From the NCBI RefSeq assembly GCF_022539505.1, contig NC_061514.1, forward strand, positions 247,864,124-247,928,123: a stretch of DNA of 64,000 nt. Reading direction: 5' to 3'. The notes under the pieces are model-generated. The model was not told the DNA's origin, searched no databases, and saw nothing but the letters and a program-made list of their open reading frames with translations. This stretch comes from Lolium rigidum. Taxonomy: Eukaryota > Streptophyta > Magnoliopsida > Poales > Poaceae. Below, piece after piece: positions 47,084 to 57,735 of the stretch; positions within the stretch are counted from its first letter, which is position 1; the number at the start of each line of letters is the position of its first letter. A program made the translations under genes and the position numbers.

Positions 47084-47092
47084 TTAGGGTTT
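47084..47092 (-). promoter_or_regulatory. Telo-box upstream of the RH32 start
   Basis: AAACCCTAA on the minus strand, 24 bp before the ATG. It fits co-regulation with other ribosome-biogenesis genes. Confidence 0.65.
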
Positions 47093-47351
47093 TGCGCAAG
47101 GGGATGCGGAACGTTCTAGAAGGCTTTCGTTCCAACCGGACCACCACCAGGGATAAATAAGACAGCTTTCCGTAAACCCTGCGGAGACACGTATTCTTGA
47201 GTAAGAAAATAGAATGCTCATCCTTTTGAGTTTCCATATATCTGAAAAATGTTACTCCCTCTCCCTCTATTTTATACTATTATTATAGTTCCAAATTCCA
47301 TAGAGATTTTTTTTTTGCAAAACACGGTACAAACGTAGACGGTCACACACA

Positions 47352-47614
47352 TGTCTGCCCATGGGCAGCCCGGCCCGAGGCCCGGCCCGAAGCCCGACCC
47401 AAAAAACTCGGGCCTAGGCCTGAAAAAGTTGGCCCGATGGTCGGCCCAGGCCTGAGTAGCCCGAAAATCGCATTTAACACTACGGCCCGGCCCGCGGCCC
47501 AACGGGCCGACGGGCTTCATGGGTATTTGGTCGGGCCGGGCCGGGCTTGGGCCTGATTTTTGGCCATCGGGCTTTCCTCGGCCCGGCCCGAGGCCCTACA
47601 CATGGCCAGGTATA
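47352..47614. mobile_element. GC-rich hAT-like MITE, 263 bp
   Basis: A block dominated by GGCCCGG-type words interrupts a common grass repeat, which continues on both sides as ACACACAT and CACTCGCCCCTATGAACACA. Ends TGTCTGCCCATGGGCAGCCC and, inverted, TATACCTGGCCATGTGTAGG are imperfect terminal repeats. Flanks CACACACA and CTCACACA agree at 7 of 8 bases, compatible with an hAT duplication, though the CA-rich context weakens this. Confidence 0.5.
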
Positions 47615-47780
47615 CTCACACATATGTACATACACTCGCCCCTATGAACACATGCACACCCTACCCCTATGAGCATCATCGAGAGTTTGAGTAAAAAAAA
47701 TATCTCCAACGAGTCTTGAGATTGACAAAGTTATCATAAACGCATTGTTGTCAACCGAAACATCGCATCATACTAAATAA

Positions 47781-47850
47781 TCTCTACTAATAAGTTATGG
47801 ATCGGTGGTGTTGGTAGATCAAAAAACCGAATTAATTTTCGTCCGTCAAA
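47781..47850 (+). mobile_element. Second Helitron 5' terminus
   Basis: About 70 bp from 47781 match 48143 onward with few changes (TCTCTACTAATAAGTTA, then GGATC, GTGGTGTTG and TTTTCGTCCGTCAAA). No separate 3' end is seen before 48143. Either this is the true start of the outer Helitron with an internal duplicate, or a truncated older copy. Confidence 0.6.
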
Positions 47851-48719
47851 TAAACCAATATGAATTGCCCCACCGGCTTGCTGTTTGGTATGTAAAAAAC
47901 CCTCAAAAACCGGATAGGAGTAAAAGGAAAACATATCTGGACAGCCTTTATCCCGATCGGAACACTCTTTGACTCTTCGTACAAAGGAAAACATAGACAC
48001 AAAGAGTCACGTCTGAACCGTTCCGCAAAAAAAAAAAAGTCACGTCCGAACCCAGCCGCACGATCGGTAAATAAAGAGAGGAAGAAATGGTTTCAACGTC
48101 CAGACGTGAACGATCAGGACCCAGCTTGGACTGGATAATTAATCTCTACTAATAAGTTACGGATCCGTGGTGTTGATAGGTTAAAAAAATTGGAATAAAT
48201 TTTCGTCCGTCAAACCGGCGATCGTCTGTGTCGCTCGTACATCATCCGCTATGCGGAACAAAACTTCCCATACGAAAAGAAACCGTCTATATCGCTCGCG
48301 TCTAGGGACCTCCCACATGTTGTATCCTGACTCCTTTTCCCGATTAGTAACCATACTATAGATGTATCAGATTCGATCTCTTCAGGAAAGACTTCACGTT
48401 GAAGTATAATTGCTTTATGTAGACGGCATGATGCTAATATATACACACCTGGATCGAGCCCGGAGGCTGGAGTATCCAGGGGCGGAGACAAGGGGGGGCG
48501 AGCAGGGGCTAGACCCCCCCCCAACGATCGGCCCCCCTCAACATATTGTGGCTCATCTCTATCTCTACTACTTATAAAGGCACGAAGTGTCGTTGGAAAA
48601 TAAAATCTCAGCCGTCTATACATATCTATCAAATGGTCTACATCCACCCGTTCTCCCCACCCAAAATTTACGCAACCGCTCTGGAGCAAATAAGAGAAAC
48701 TTAATATGGGATCTGGATC

Positions 48720-48990
48720 ATGATCGCCCCATCGTTTTCAGGCTCCCTTTGCCATGCCGCCTCCTCTGCACTCGACATCGTCGCTCCATGCGCCGCCGCT
48801 GACCTGCAACGCTATCTCTTCCGTGCGATGCAGCAATCCATGCCACGGCGCCCGACCGCCGCTCTGCCGATGCCGCCTCCCCACCTGGCCCACGATGCAG
48901 CCTACACTCGCTCTCTGCCCGCAACGTCGGAAGGGCGAAGCCTATGCCCAATTTCAGGTTCCCCTCATCTTCACGATCCAATTTGAGTGA
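48720..48990 (+). other. GC-rich reading frames in the inner Helitron, possibly captured
   Basis: Two overlapping frames open from 48720 and 48754, both rich in Pro, His and Ala, with codon-like GC content against AT-rich flanks. No family is recognised. A captured host exon is possible, but there is no homology evidence. Confidence 0.3.
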
Positions 48991-49729
48991 TGCAAATTTT
49001 GGCCAATCCGACAGGAATTGACGTTTGGATCACAGTTGGTGGGCTATTTTGGAAAGCTGGGAATTGTGCAAATTTGGTTCCTGTGTCTATTGATTTCATT
49101 ATTTAGGATACTTAAATACTCCAGTACCGTTTCAGGCTATTTCCTTTTAGTCTAGGGCTCAAAATTTGAGAAAAGGAGATCGTGTCATCCTTGCAATCGA
49201 AGTTCTGCATTTTGTTCCTTGCAATCGAAGGATTTCTAACCTGATGTGAAACTCAAATGATTGTATGGAAATATCAGTTCTTATTATTCTGCAAGTACAA
49301 TATTTGCATTAAGTAATTCAATTAATCTTAGTGCAGGTTGAACAGATTAGCAGTATCTGTAGTGATAGACCATGCAAAATTGTAATATAGAGGTATTTGT
49401 CATATAAGATATTTCTGTTTGGAAGTTACAGATCTGGTTCATCTACTTTTTTAGAGGCTAAGTAATATACCAAGTGACCAAAATATATGTCGGTTCAGAA
49501 AGCAATTCAGACGTGAGATGCAACATCACCCCCAGCCACCCATTCATGCGCTTTGCCTATATTATATTGATTTTTTTGTAAAGTGGTGTAGCTGAAGTTG
49601 CATAATGCTCACACTATGTTAAATTGCAGGCATGTGAATGGTAACCTTTTGCTTATTTGGCAAAGGCCACATGACTTCTTTCTTGGGTTCTTATTATGTA
49701 TCATCATGCAAAAGGCAGGTTATCTTTGA

Positions 49730-49960
49730 TAATCCATGATGTGCTACACTACAGTTTGCTGCTTCGACTTACGATAACTGAACTGAAATCTTCATGTTTG
49801 TTTATAGTAAAAGTTTGGGTACTGAAATCTTCATGTCTGTTTACAGTAAAAGTTTGGCTACTCAAATCTTCATGTCTGCTTACAAATATCACATTTGAGA
49901 TTCGGGCATTTGCTGATAATCCATGATTTGCTACACTGCACGTTGCTGCTTCGATTTACG
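49730..49960 (+). repeat. Local repeats in the inner Helitron
   Basis: A 39-bp unit starting ACTGAAATCTTCATGT is tandemly repeated at 49782-49820 and 49821-49859, with a third partial unit at 49860-49888. The array is bracketed by two copies of ATAATCCATGAT(G/T)TGCTA (near 49730 and 49915), each continuing as TGCTGCTTCGA(C/T)TTACGAT. Confidence 0.85.
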
Positions 49961-51326
49961 ATTTATAGTTTGGCTCGGCACGGCTTGATTCCACCCCTAT
50001 GTTTACTATTTTTTGTGGCCTTATATTTTCTGACAGGTCAGATCAATGCCATTGGTTTACCTCTGATATATATTAGAATCAAGGTTCAGCATACATCTTC
50101 TGGAAATATTATTGGTGCTGAATCATAATATCTCTAATGGTGAATTGGGAAAATCATAATATGAAGGAACTGAAGTGCCTTGTATCAGGGTAGCACCCAC
50201 TAAAGGGATTCATTTTTTCATGGTACATACCTGCAAGATTCTTGAAATAAATGAGATCTTTATCCTGCGTATTTGATTTTGTTTAGTTCTTCAGTCCATT
50301 TTTGTACTATTTGTAACTCTGTGAGAGCACATATTCTACCAGTTTGCACATTTTAGTGGTATTTTAGTTTTACCTGAGATAAGTAGGAACCAGCAACCAA
50401 AGTAAAGACACATGGAATGGGAAGAAATATGGTAGTGTAGACTTGATTTCAGGTGTAAGTGACCAACCTCTTTGATCCAGTTGTAAAAAAATCGTAACTG
50501 TTTTTTGTTAATATGTTGTTGTTTTGCTGAGATAAGAAATTGACTGCTACATTTTTGGGAGATGCTTCTAGACCGAACTGGAAATAGGATAGATATTAAA
50601 GCTATTTTAGTTGTTTGAGAACTTGAGGTGGGATGCAGGCGCGATACTAATGGACACATGCACCTTGTATGTGGCAGGTGATATTTATTAAAAAAATGTG
50701 GCAGGTGATATATGCACGCAACAAACCTCAAAGTAGCAATTTCATCATGGTTACTTAGGTAATTTTATTGACGTGATTTCTTCTAGGAGAGCATAGAAAG
50801 CAGCTTGATTCACAACCACGCCCTACCTACTTGCAACCATGTTTGATCTCATGTCTCATGATCTGGTGTTCGCTTAATAATTTAATGTTCAGTGCAATAC
50901 TGCAATATCACATCATGTTAGATTCAGACAAAGAATGGTTTCCTTGTTTTTATTTTCCGGAAGAATCAGGTTTCCAAATGTAGCCAGCATATGAAGATGA
51001 TTCATCGCCAATTCCCAATTTCGTTTGATAGTATGATCTATTAATTCTTCAAGACGTGATCTTTTTATCTCAACATGTGGATCTTGACACTTGTGTGCCA
51101 ATTACAACTAGGAGATTTTATTTGAAGATTTACTTATATGTTGAGTAACCATGTATATACAATTATTCTCCAAAGGGGTACTCAGTCATTACCACTAATT
51201 ATGTGGAGATCCATGAACTATTTACCTGTTTCTTCTATTCAGAATTGTTACATTTTCTTCCCCGAATGATGTCATGTTAGTTAGATATATAATATGTGTA
51301 TAACTTACGAAGTGAAAATTCTGCAG

Positions 51327-51600
51327 ATGTCAATATCCAGGATGAGTTGGATCAGTTCGTCCTCCCTGATGAAATTAGCTGGACGCTCACCTCAAAAAAG
51401 ACCTACAAGGCTTATTCAGCATAGGACCTCCAAATCTAGCCCTAGATTCAGCAAGTGATGTTGGAGAATGTATGGAAAGGAGATTGGTGGATGACGCTAT
51501 TTGATATTCGCCCCAATGATCTGAAGAAGAGCTAAATTACATCTGCACCACATCTTGGCATCCATGGAAAGAAAGAAATGGAAACTTATTTGAGGGTAAA
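51327..51600 (+). pseudogene. LINE-derived fragment (RT zinc-binding region) inside the inner Helitron
   Basis: Reads DELDQFVLPDEISWTLTSKK followed by a TYKAYSA-type match to the zf-RVT region of plant LINEs, then after stops HPWKERNGNLFEG, which follows that domain in LINEs. It is too short and broken to act. It was probably carried into the Helitron, since both Helitron ends lie outside it. Confidence 0.6.
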
Positions 51601-51916
51601 TAATTTTGGTGGCTTCCTTTGTTGGATTCGTAACTAAGAACATTAGCCTCTTGGATGAGGCGCATATAAAATAGACTTCCGCTTATGTACAACGAACTCT
51701 ATGCTTTCACTTCCAATTTTTGAGTTTGACTGTTTTCCTTGTTTTCCGGGCACTGTTGTGATCTCTTTTCTTTACATGAAATGAGATTCTTAATAGTATA
51801 AAAAAGTGGGCCTTCATGTGAGAATAAGCAGTGTTACAAATTTATAATTGCTTAGTTGTTTGTTTTTCAGTTTTGCTTCAAGGTGAGGTTGAATTGTAAT
51901 ATTTTGTAACTAAATA

Positions 51917-52045
51917 TACTACTCCATCCTAAAAAACAGTTGCTCAAATTTTTCTAGATATGAATGTATCTATAACTAAACAACTATAACTAAACAACGT
52001 CTACGTACCTCCGTATATAGACAAAGTTGAGCAGTTTTTTAGAAA
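51917..52045. mobile_element. Stowaway-like MITE, degraded at one end
   Basis: Left side TACTACTCCATCCTAAAAAA then CAGTTGCTCAAA; right side TTGAGCAGTTTTTTAG as its inverted partner. In between are ATGAATGTATCTA and CCGTATATAGACAAAG words typical of grass Stowaway elements. The outer right terminus (GGATGGAGTA) is lost. Confidence 0.65.
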
Positions 52046-52351
52046 TAATTTTGTACTTATGAGAAATTTAATCGTGCGTTGCACGTGCACACTTACTAGT
52101 ACTGCCTGGTAGTATGTACGCTGATGGTCATATATAATCAATGTTTAAGCCCAAAATCAGTGCTAATTTATATTCATCAGAGCCCAATCCGCAAGACCGC
52201 AACAAAAGTGGTAGCCCATCTGCTGATGCTTACCATCGGTCCTGGGGAGCAGGAAGCCCAAATCGAAGCAACTATTCCGTAGTCTGTTCCCTGCCCCCAG
52301 TCAGATGGATTCATCGACCTACCTAGCAGCGAAATTCCATAACCTAAAAGA

Positions 52352-52529
52352 AATGGCGGCGGCGGCGCTTGCAGCCTCGCTCGCCAGCTGCCGGCTGGGC
52401 GCTAGAAGACCACGCAGATCATCGCATAGGCGCGCCTCCATGGCACGGGCCACGGTCCACGGAGCTGCGTCGTACAGTCGCCGATCATCCCGTCTTATAT
52501 CTGATCAAGCACTTACAGTTTTAAATTAA
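52352..52529 (+). pseudogene. Transit-peptide-like exon carried by the hAT element
   Basis: From the ATG at 52352 the frame reads MAAAALAASLASCRLGARRP and continues RRSSHRRASMARATVHGA. It is rich in Ala, Ser and Arg with no acidic residues, the composition of a chloroplast transit peptide. It is markedly GC-rich inside AT-rich flanks and ends shortly after in low-quality sequence. It lies inside the hAT boundaries, so it is probably a captured first exon of a nuclear gene for a plastid protein; the donor is not identified. Confidence 0.45.
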
Positions 52530-53617
52530 GGTACGCCGATATGGACATGCTACCAGTAGCTTTGTTTTGAGAGATTACAGCCTAGGGTCTTGTTAGTTAC
52601 ACTGTACGCACCTCGTATAACAATGGATCTTCAGCTAGGCTAATATTTTACAAGCTAACCACTTTGTCAAGTTAGTAGTATTAGACTCTACATGATTGTT
52701 AACTGTGTGCATATAATAGTGCAACAAAAATACTCTATCCTTCAACATTTTAATTAACAGAAGTAGCTTTTGATTATAATTGATTGCCCAATGTATGAGT
52801 TTATTTGTATTCCCTTGTCACTTTCTATGGGTATATCATTCTAAAAATCGAATTTGGTATTTCTTGTTCATTAGCCTCTAAATATAGAGACATCGAAAAA
52901 TTTCACATTAAACCGCAGAAAAATCGACTAGGATTATTTAGTATGTGTTAAAGGCTTTGAAAAAAAATCAACTCGCCCCCCCTATGTTCAAATCCTGGCT
53001 CCGCCCCTGGGAGTATCCATCAAACAACTCTTCGGTGGCGAGTCAGGAATCGATCAATCTCGACAATGCGGCGGCGCGGCTCGCGGCTCGCATGAACATG
53101 TGTTAAGGCAGTTTGGGGAAAAAAAGGATGCGCTAGAATCCTTGGGCTGCGCTGGCAGCGGCGAAGCAAACAAGATGATCCGGAGCGAGGTCACATCGTC
53201 ATTGACAGCACCATCAACATCTGAATTTCCACCGACGGCAGATCGTCACCGCCCGTTGCAGGAGTTTGTGAGGTGTAGAACACGGCGGGTATGTACTAGC
53301 TTTTCGGCAGCGACATACGGAGTATAATCCAAAGAAAGCACTCGATACAACATCCTGATCGATCAATCACCGCCGGCTGCCCTGACTTCCATGGGTGAGC
53401 GCGTCCACGCCGACGAAGCAGAGTGCAGGGCATCGGCATCCCAGATGATCAAGTACTGCCACAATGATGATGTGCGAGAACTGTCACTATTTCATGCCAG
53501 CGAACCTGACAAATGCGTATGTTTAGCTGGTTCGTATGGCGACCGTGCCGGCTAGGGAGTAAAGTACTCGCTAGCCATCAGGGCATCGCCGTACAAGAAC
53601 AGCTTGAGCGGGGGGGG

Positions 53618-53633
53618 GGGGGGCATGAGGAGC
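53618..53633 (+). repeat. Poly(G) run
   Basis: About fourteen consecutive G after AGC in the outer Helitron. Its length is likely unstable. Confidence 0.6.
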
Positions 53634-53815
53634 AACACCGTTTCAAAGGATGACAGCTTCATGGCAGCATGATCTCAAAGCTGGTCGGTGGTTTGCTCGC
53701 ACACGGATACCCATGGGGGTGATTGATATCCAGTTCAACATCTTGTATAATCAGTACTAAGAGACAGATAGACTTGCTCATAGGTGTGTTAGCTTGTGTT
53801 TTTTATTTTCACTTC

Positions 53816-53850
53816 ATGTGTTTGTAGATGTGTTTGTAGATGTGTTTGTA
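53816..53850 (+). repeat. Tandem 12-bp repeat x 3
   Basis: ATGTGTTTGTAG occurs three times in a row, the last copy ending TAC. Confidence 0.9.
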
Positions 53851-54236
53851 CAAGAACTAAGATTTTGCATGAGTAGACCGTGGGAACAGCAAAGCTTCGA
53901 TGTGGTTGAATGCAAAATTAAAATATTATTAGTTCATAAATAATTTGGAGCAATGTTGAATGCATCCGCATAGCCACGGAGGATCACGGGCACTACACCA
54001 TTCTCTGCCTGTATCCGCCACAATCAATGTCAATTCATGGTATAATTCCGCCATGGAGCACTTCCAAAATTACACAATGATTATATTAAAAAAAAAAGAT
54101 TTGAGCAATCCGCTGCAACGCGCGGGCACTCAGCTAGTATGTAATATGTTGCTGACCCCGAGATCATGTGCGAAGAGGTGAGTTGTAATATTTACCCCGC
54201 CCAAAATTACTTAAAGCATGTTATCTAGAATTTATC

Positions 54237-55100
54237 ATGCAATGGTCGAAACTGGATAAATCTGGGAGTGTAGTGCTTGAGGAGATATTACGCTCAGATT
54301 TGAATCACCCGCCTTTACTTGGTTCCCTGAGTCTGAAGGAGACAGTGGCGGTGGCGGCTTGGTATATATGGTGGCAGCGGCGAGAAGGAGTGAAGGGAGA
54401 AAAGGTGGCTTCACCAATCAGCTCAGCATTCTCGATTAAAGCCCTGACTATGAATTTTTCTCTAGCAGAACAGAGAGCAACACCGAAGGTGGTAACATGG
54501 AGTAAACCTCTAGCTCGACATTACAAGCTTAATATAGATGCATGTTTTTTCCCGAATGGTACAGGGGCTGCGGCAGCTGTTATTAGAAATGATCATGGTG
54601 AGGCGATTGGAGGCGGGACTTGGCCTTTACTTGATATGTTAAGTCCAGCAACTGCTGAAGCAATGGCGTTGAAAAATGGCTTGATGTTACTTGAAAATAT
54701 TGGATGTTCACCGGTAGTGGTGGAATCTGATAGCTTAGACTTGATTACAACATGCAATGGAGAAATTGAGTTATGGAGCCCTTATGCAGCAATACTGGCA
54801 GACTGTTTTCAAATTGCTCGAAGAATTGGGAGGATATCGTTTCAGCACTGTCCCAGAGAGGCAAACAAGACGGCGCATAATCAAGCTAGATTAAGTTTTG
54901 AGTCTAATATTTTTTGTATTTGGGATAGTAACCCTCCTTCATCTGTTTTAACAGATGTGCTGAACGATGTAACTGTACTGAATTTGTGAAGCAGCAAGTA
55001 CCAGACGCACTCTTTTCCTTACCAGGGTACCGAAGGGGACTGGAAGATTTTAATGAGGCGGCTTGCTGACTTAATATATTGGTTTTCAAAAAAAAAAAAA
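54237..55100 (+). mobile_element. 3' end of a plus-strand LINE with RNase H domain and poly(A)
   Basis: An open frame (54237-54989, 250 codons) includes VAAWYIWWQRREGVKGE and then a plant LINE RNase H: LNIDACFFPNGTGAAAAVIR, AEAMALKNGLMLL, VVVESDSLDL and HCPREANKTAHNQAR. The catalytic positions Asp, Glu and Asp are visible. It ends at TGA, then a 3' UTR and a run of 13 A (55088-55100). Endonuclease and RT are absent: 5' truncation, or removal by the adjacent Helitron end at 54137. The frame is unusually clean for a dead copy. Confidence 0.85.
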
Positions 55101-55483
55101 CAAGACTAGCACATCTAATTTTTTCATTAACGGAGTCATCGGAATTCTCACGCCTATCATCCAAGTTTGGTCTTGAGAAACAGAATTATTTTCCTTAGAC
55201 CATTTGAACAGACCAGTTCATTTTCGTGCATTGATTAACAAGGTAAAATGTCTCTACATCCTTTAATGCTTATTTATACTTTCGAACACATAAATTCTGC
55301 AAATTTTGGAAGCGGGACATTTATGAGCAACAATCCATGAATATTCGTTGTTAGTGTGCTTCTTTGGTGACATGTCCATGTGGTGAATAAAATCAACTAC
55401 GCACTTAGTTCACCATCTAGATAATTACATGAAGAAAATTAGAACAAATGTACATTTCACCGATTATATCAATTCAATAGTTA

Positions 55484-57732
55484 GAGCATCTCCAACAGGC
55501 GCGCTATAAGTTGGCGCGGTATATGACGCTGCCGCCGCGCTGTAAACCGTTGCCGCGCGCCGGAGCGATTTTCCCCCGTCGGGTACGCCATTTTGCAGCG
55601 CGCGTTGGCGCGGTAAAATAGCACCTCCGCCGGACGCGCCATTTTGCAGCGCGCGGGCACGGCGCAAACAACAAACACACACAACTATGCATCCAACAAG
55701 ATCAAATAATTGTATAAAAATTCACAAATAAAATGTACCATCCAAATACAATACATTGTTCACAACAATAATTCACACCAAATACAACACGTCCAACATA
55801 CAACAATACAACATAGTTTTGAGACAATACAACACATAGTTTTCGAACAAAAACAACAGGTATGCAACTATTGTTGTCCATTCCAATTCCACCATTCTTC
55901 CATGAAATCTTTTTGAAGCTCATCATGTGTGTCGTTGCACCGAATGACATGGTATGAGGCAATGAACCGGGCAATCCTATGTGCGGACCTCCTCACTTGC
56001 ACGGGAACCCCCATCAAGTCGTAGTGGGTATGATCCACATCTTTTCCGCGATCATTCTCTATAATCATGTTATGCGTGATGACACACGCGGTCATGATAT
56101 ACCAAAGGCATTCTTGGTCCCAAAATCTAGCCGGTCCTCTAACAATGGCAAATTGGGCTTGCAAAATCCCAAATGCTCTCTCTACATCTTTCCTAGCCGC
56201 CGCTTGTGCATTGTGGAATTGAGTTTGCTTCTTACCTTTTGGTTGAATAATCGGCTTCACAAATGTTTGCCACCTTGGATATATGTCGTCGGCGAGGAAG
56301 TAGCCATAGTTGTACTTGTGGCCATTTGCTTCAAACTCCACCAATGGACCTTCCCGCATTGCAAGTCTTGTCATTAGTGGTGACCGTTGAAGAACATTGA
56401 TGTCATTGCAAGATCCGGGCATTCCAAAGAAATCATGCCATATCCAAGTCTCTTGGTCGGCCACCGCTTCAAGTACTATGGTGGCATCCTTCTTGTAGCC
56501 TTTGAATTGTCCATGCCATGCCGCTGGACAATTCTTCCAACTCCAATGCATACAATCAATGGAACCAAGCATACCGGGAAACCCCTGGTTGGCGTTGATC
56601 TCCAAAAGCCTTGCCGTGTATTGAGCATTGGGGGCTCTCAAATATGTGGAGCCAAATACATTGACAATTGCAACGACAAAGCGCTTCACACACAAGATAG
56701 AAGTGCTCTCTCCCATGGCCAAATGATCATCAATAAGATCCGCCGGTATACCATATGCCAACATACGCAAGGCGGCGGTCACCTTTTGATATGTGCTATG
56801 ACCAAGTTCTCCGGCGGCATTCCTCCTTTGCTCAAAGAAGCGATCATATTTGGTGACCTCCGTTGCAATGTGCTTGAACAAGTTGAGACTCATCCGGAAA
56901 CGCCGCCGAAAGTAGCTTTCGGGGAATATCATATTCTCATTTTATACGACCGCATCAATTTCTCATGCCCTTCAATCCTTTCTCTCCACAACTTCTGTCT
57001 ACCGAACACCGATCCACCAAATTTTAGCCTCTTAACGGCGCGGTATGCTAATAGTAGCGATATGTTCTCCTCTTCCTCTTGATCATACTCGTCATCCGAT
57101 GAATCGTATGATGAACTCTACAAACATATGTATGAAATTACTTAACTATTGTAGCTAATTGGCGAGTAAAAATAGAGGCCGGCCGGCGGAGGTGCATACC
57201 TTGCGAGCAAATGGGCGAGCACCATGGGCGCGCCATGTTGCTAGCGAGCTCAAGGACGATGACGACGACATGTCGACGGCGGCGCGGAGGAGAACGCGAC
57301 GCCGGCGGGAAGGGGGGCGCGGCCCGTCGGCCGGCGGCGGTGCGAGCGCCGCGGTGCGGCGGGGCGGCCGCCGCGCCGAGGAGGGGGTGCGGGCGAGGCG
57401 GATCTACGCCGCGGCGGCGCGCAGCAGCGGGGGCGGCGACGGAGTCGACCGGCGGCGGCTGGATTTCGCGCCGGCGGTAGGTGGGGAAATGAGGGCGCGG
57501 GCGCGGGCGGGGGAAATTTCCAGCCGTTGGCTTTTCGCGCGGGCGCGGAGCGTTGCTGCGCGCTGTAGCCGACGCGTCAGATATGTCGCTCCGGTTTGTG
57601 CAAAATGCCGCGCGCCCTAAAATTTTTACAGTGCCGCACCGTTTACCGCGCCTGCTGGAGCGCCCGCGCGCGTGGTATACTGGCCGTTTTTTTTGTAGCG
57701 CGGCCTATATAGCGCGCCTGTTGGAGATGCTC
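55484..57732 (-). mobile_element. PIF/Harbinger transposon, 2.25 kb, complete ends
   Basis: Perfect 25-bp terminal inverted repeats start GAGCATCTCCAACAGGCGCG, flanked by the 3-bp duplication TTA (55481-55483 and 57733-57735). Both length and sequence of the duplication are those of PIF/Harbinger. The subterminal regions are very GC-rich with many GCGC words. It encodes one transposase on the minus strand; the second Myb-like protein usual in this superfamily is not seen, so mobility would need help. Confidence 0.95.
55868..57271 (-). pseudogene. PIF/Harbinger (DDE_Tnp_4) transposase, two exons, one-base break
   Basis: Exon 1 (57271-57200) reads MSSSSSLSSLATWRAHGARP and ends at a GTATGC donor. 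An 82-nt intron follows, and exon 2 starts at 57117 with SSSYDSSDDEYDQEEEEN. The catalytic domain shows the first Asp in MLGSIDCMHWSWKN, the second in MPGSCNDINVLQRS and the Glu in RKDVERAFGILQAQFA; the HTH-like region is RRFRMSLNLFKHI. Near 56943 the frame shifts by one base (an A missing from an A-run before TGAGAATATG), just upstream of the Met at 56932, from which 354 codons are open. Only this break separates the parts. The protein cuts and inserts DNA at TWA sites. Confidence 0.88.
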
Positions 57733-57735
57733 TTA

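Larger units (their letters stand above)
48562..52099 (+). mobile_element. Inner Helitron, 3.5 kb
   Basis: Starts TCTCTACTACTTATAAAGG after an A. Ends with the hairpin CGTGC-GTT-GCACG, a short spacer and CTAG (52096-52099) before T, meeting Helitron rules at both ends without a target duplication. It inserted 85 bp inside the left end of the hAT element. No Rep/helicase was seen. It carries a LINE-derived fragment, a Stowaway-like MITE and internal repeats. Confidence 0.85.
48477..53009. mobile_element. hAT element, 4.5 kb, itself carrying a Helitron
   Basis: A perfect 8-bp duplication GGAGTATC flanks it (48469-48476 and 53010-53017). Termini CAGGGGCGGAGACAAGG and, inverted, CAGGGGCGGAGCCAGGATT are hAT ends matching at the first 11 bases. 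Removing the inner Helitron (48562-52099) leaves about 1 kb with no transposase, so it is non-autonomous. The right arm carries a transit-peptide-like reading frame. Confidence 0.88.
48143..54137 (+). mobile_element. Non-autonomous Helitron containing nested elements
   Basis: Its 5' end is TCTCTACTAATAAGTTAC, preceded by A. Its 3' end is CTAG at 54134-54137, followed by T, with a CCGC...GCGG hairpin-like segment (GCAACGCGCGGGC) about ten bases before. These are Helitron termini, and grass Helitrons commonly start TCTCTACTA. It contains the hAT element at 48477-53009; without that it is about 1.5 kb. A second, similar 5' end lies at 47781. No Rep/helicase is encoded. Confidence 0.7.

Noticed and set aside
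46672..47160. Plus-strand frames across helicase exon 1
   Set aside because: Shadows of the GC-rich first exon; the minus-strand frame carries the helicase Q motif and motif I.
49730..49960. CRISPR-like array
   Set aside because: Plant nuclear context; the 39-bp units are adjacent without spacers.
57159..57620. 153-codon Arg/Gly-rich frame in the Harbinger subterminal region
   Set aside because: Composition follows the GCGC-rich DNA, and it lies antisense to transposase exon 1.
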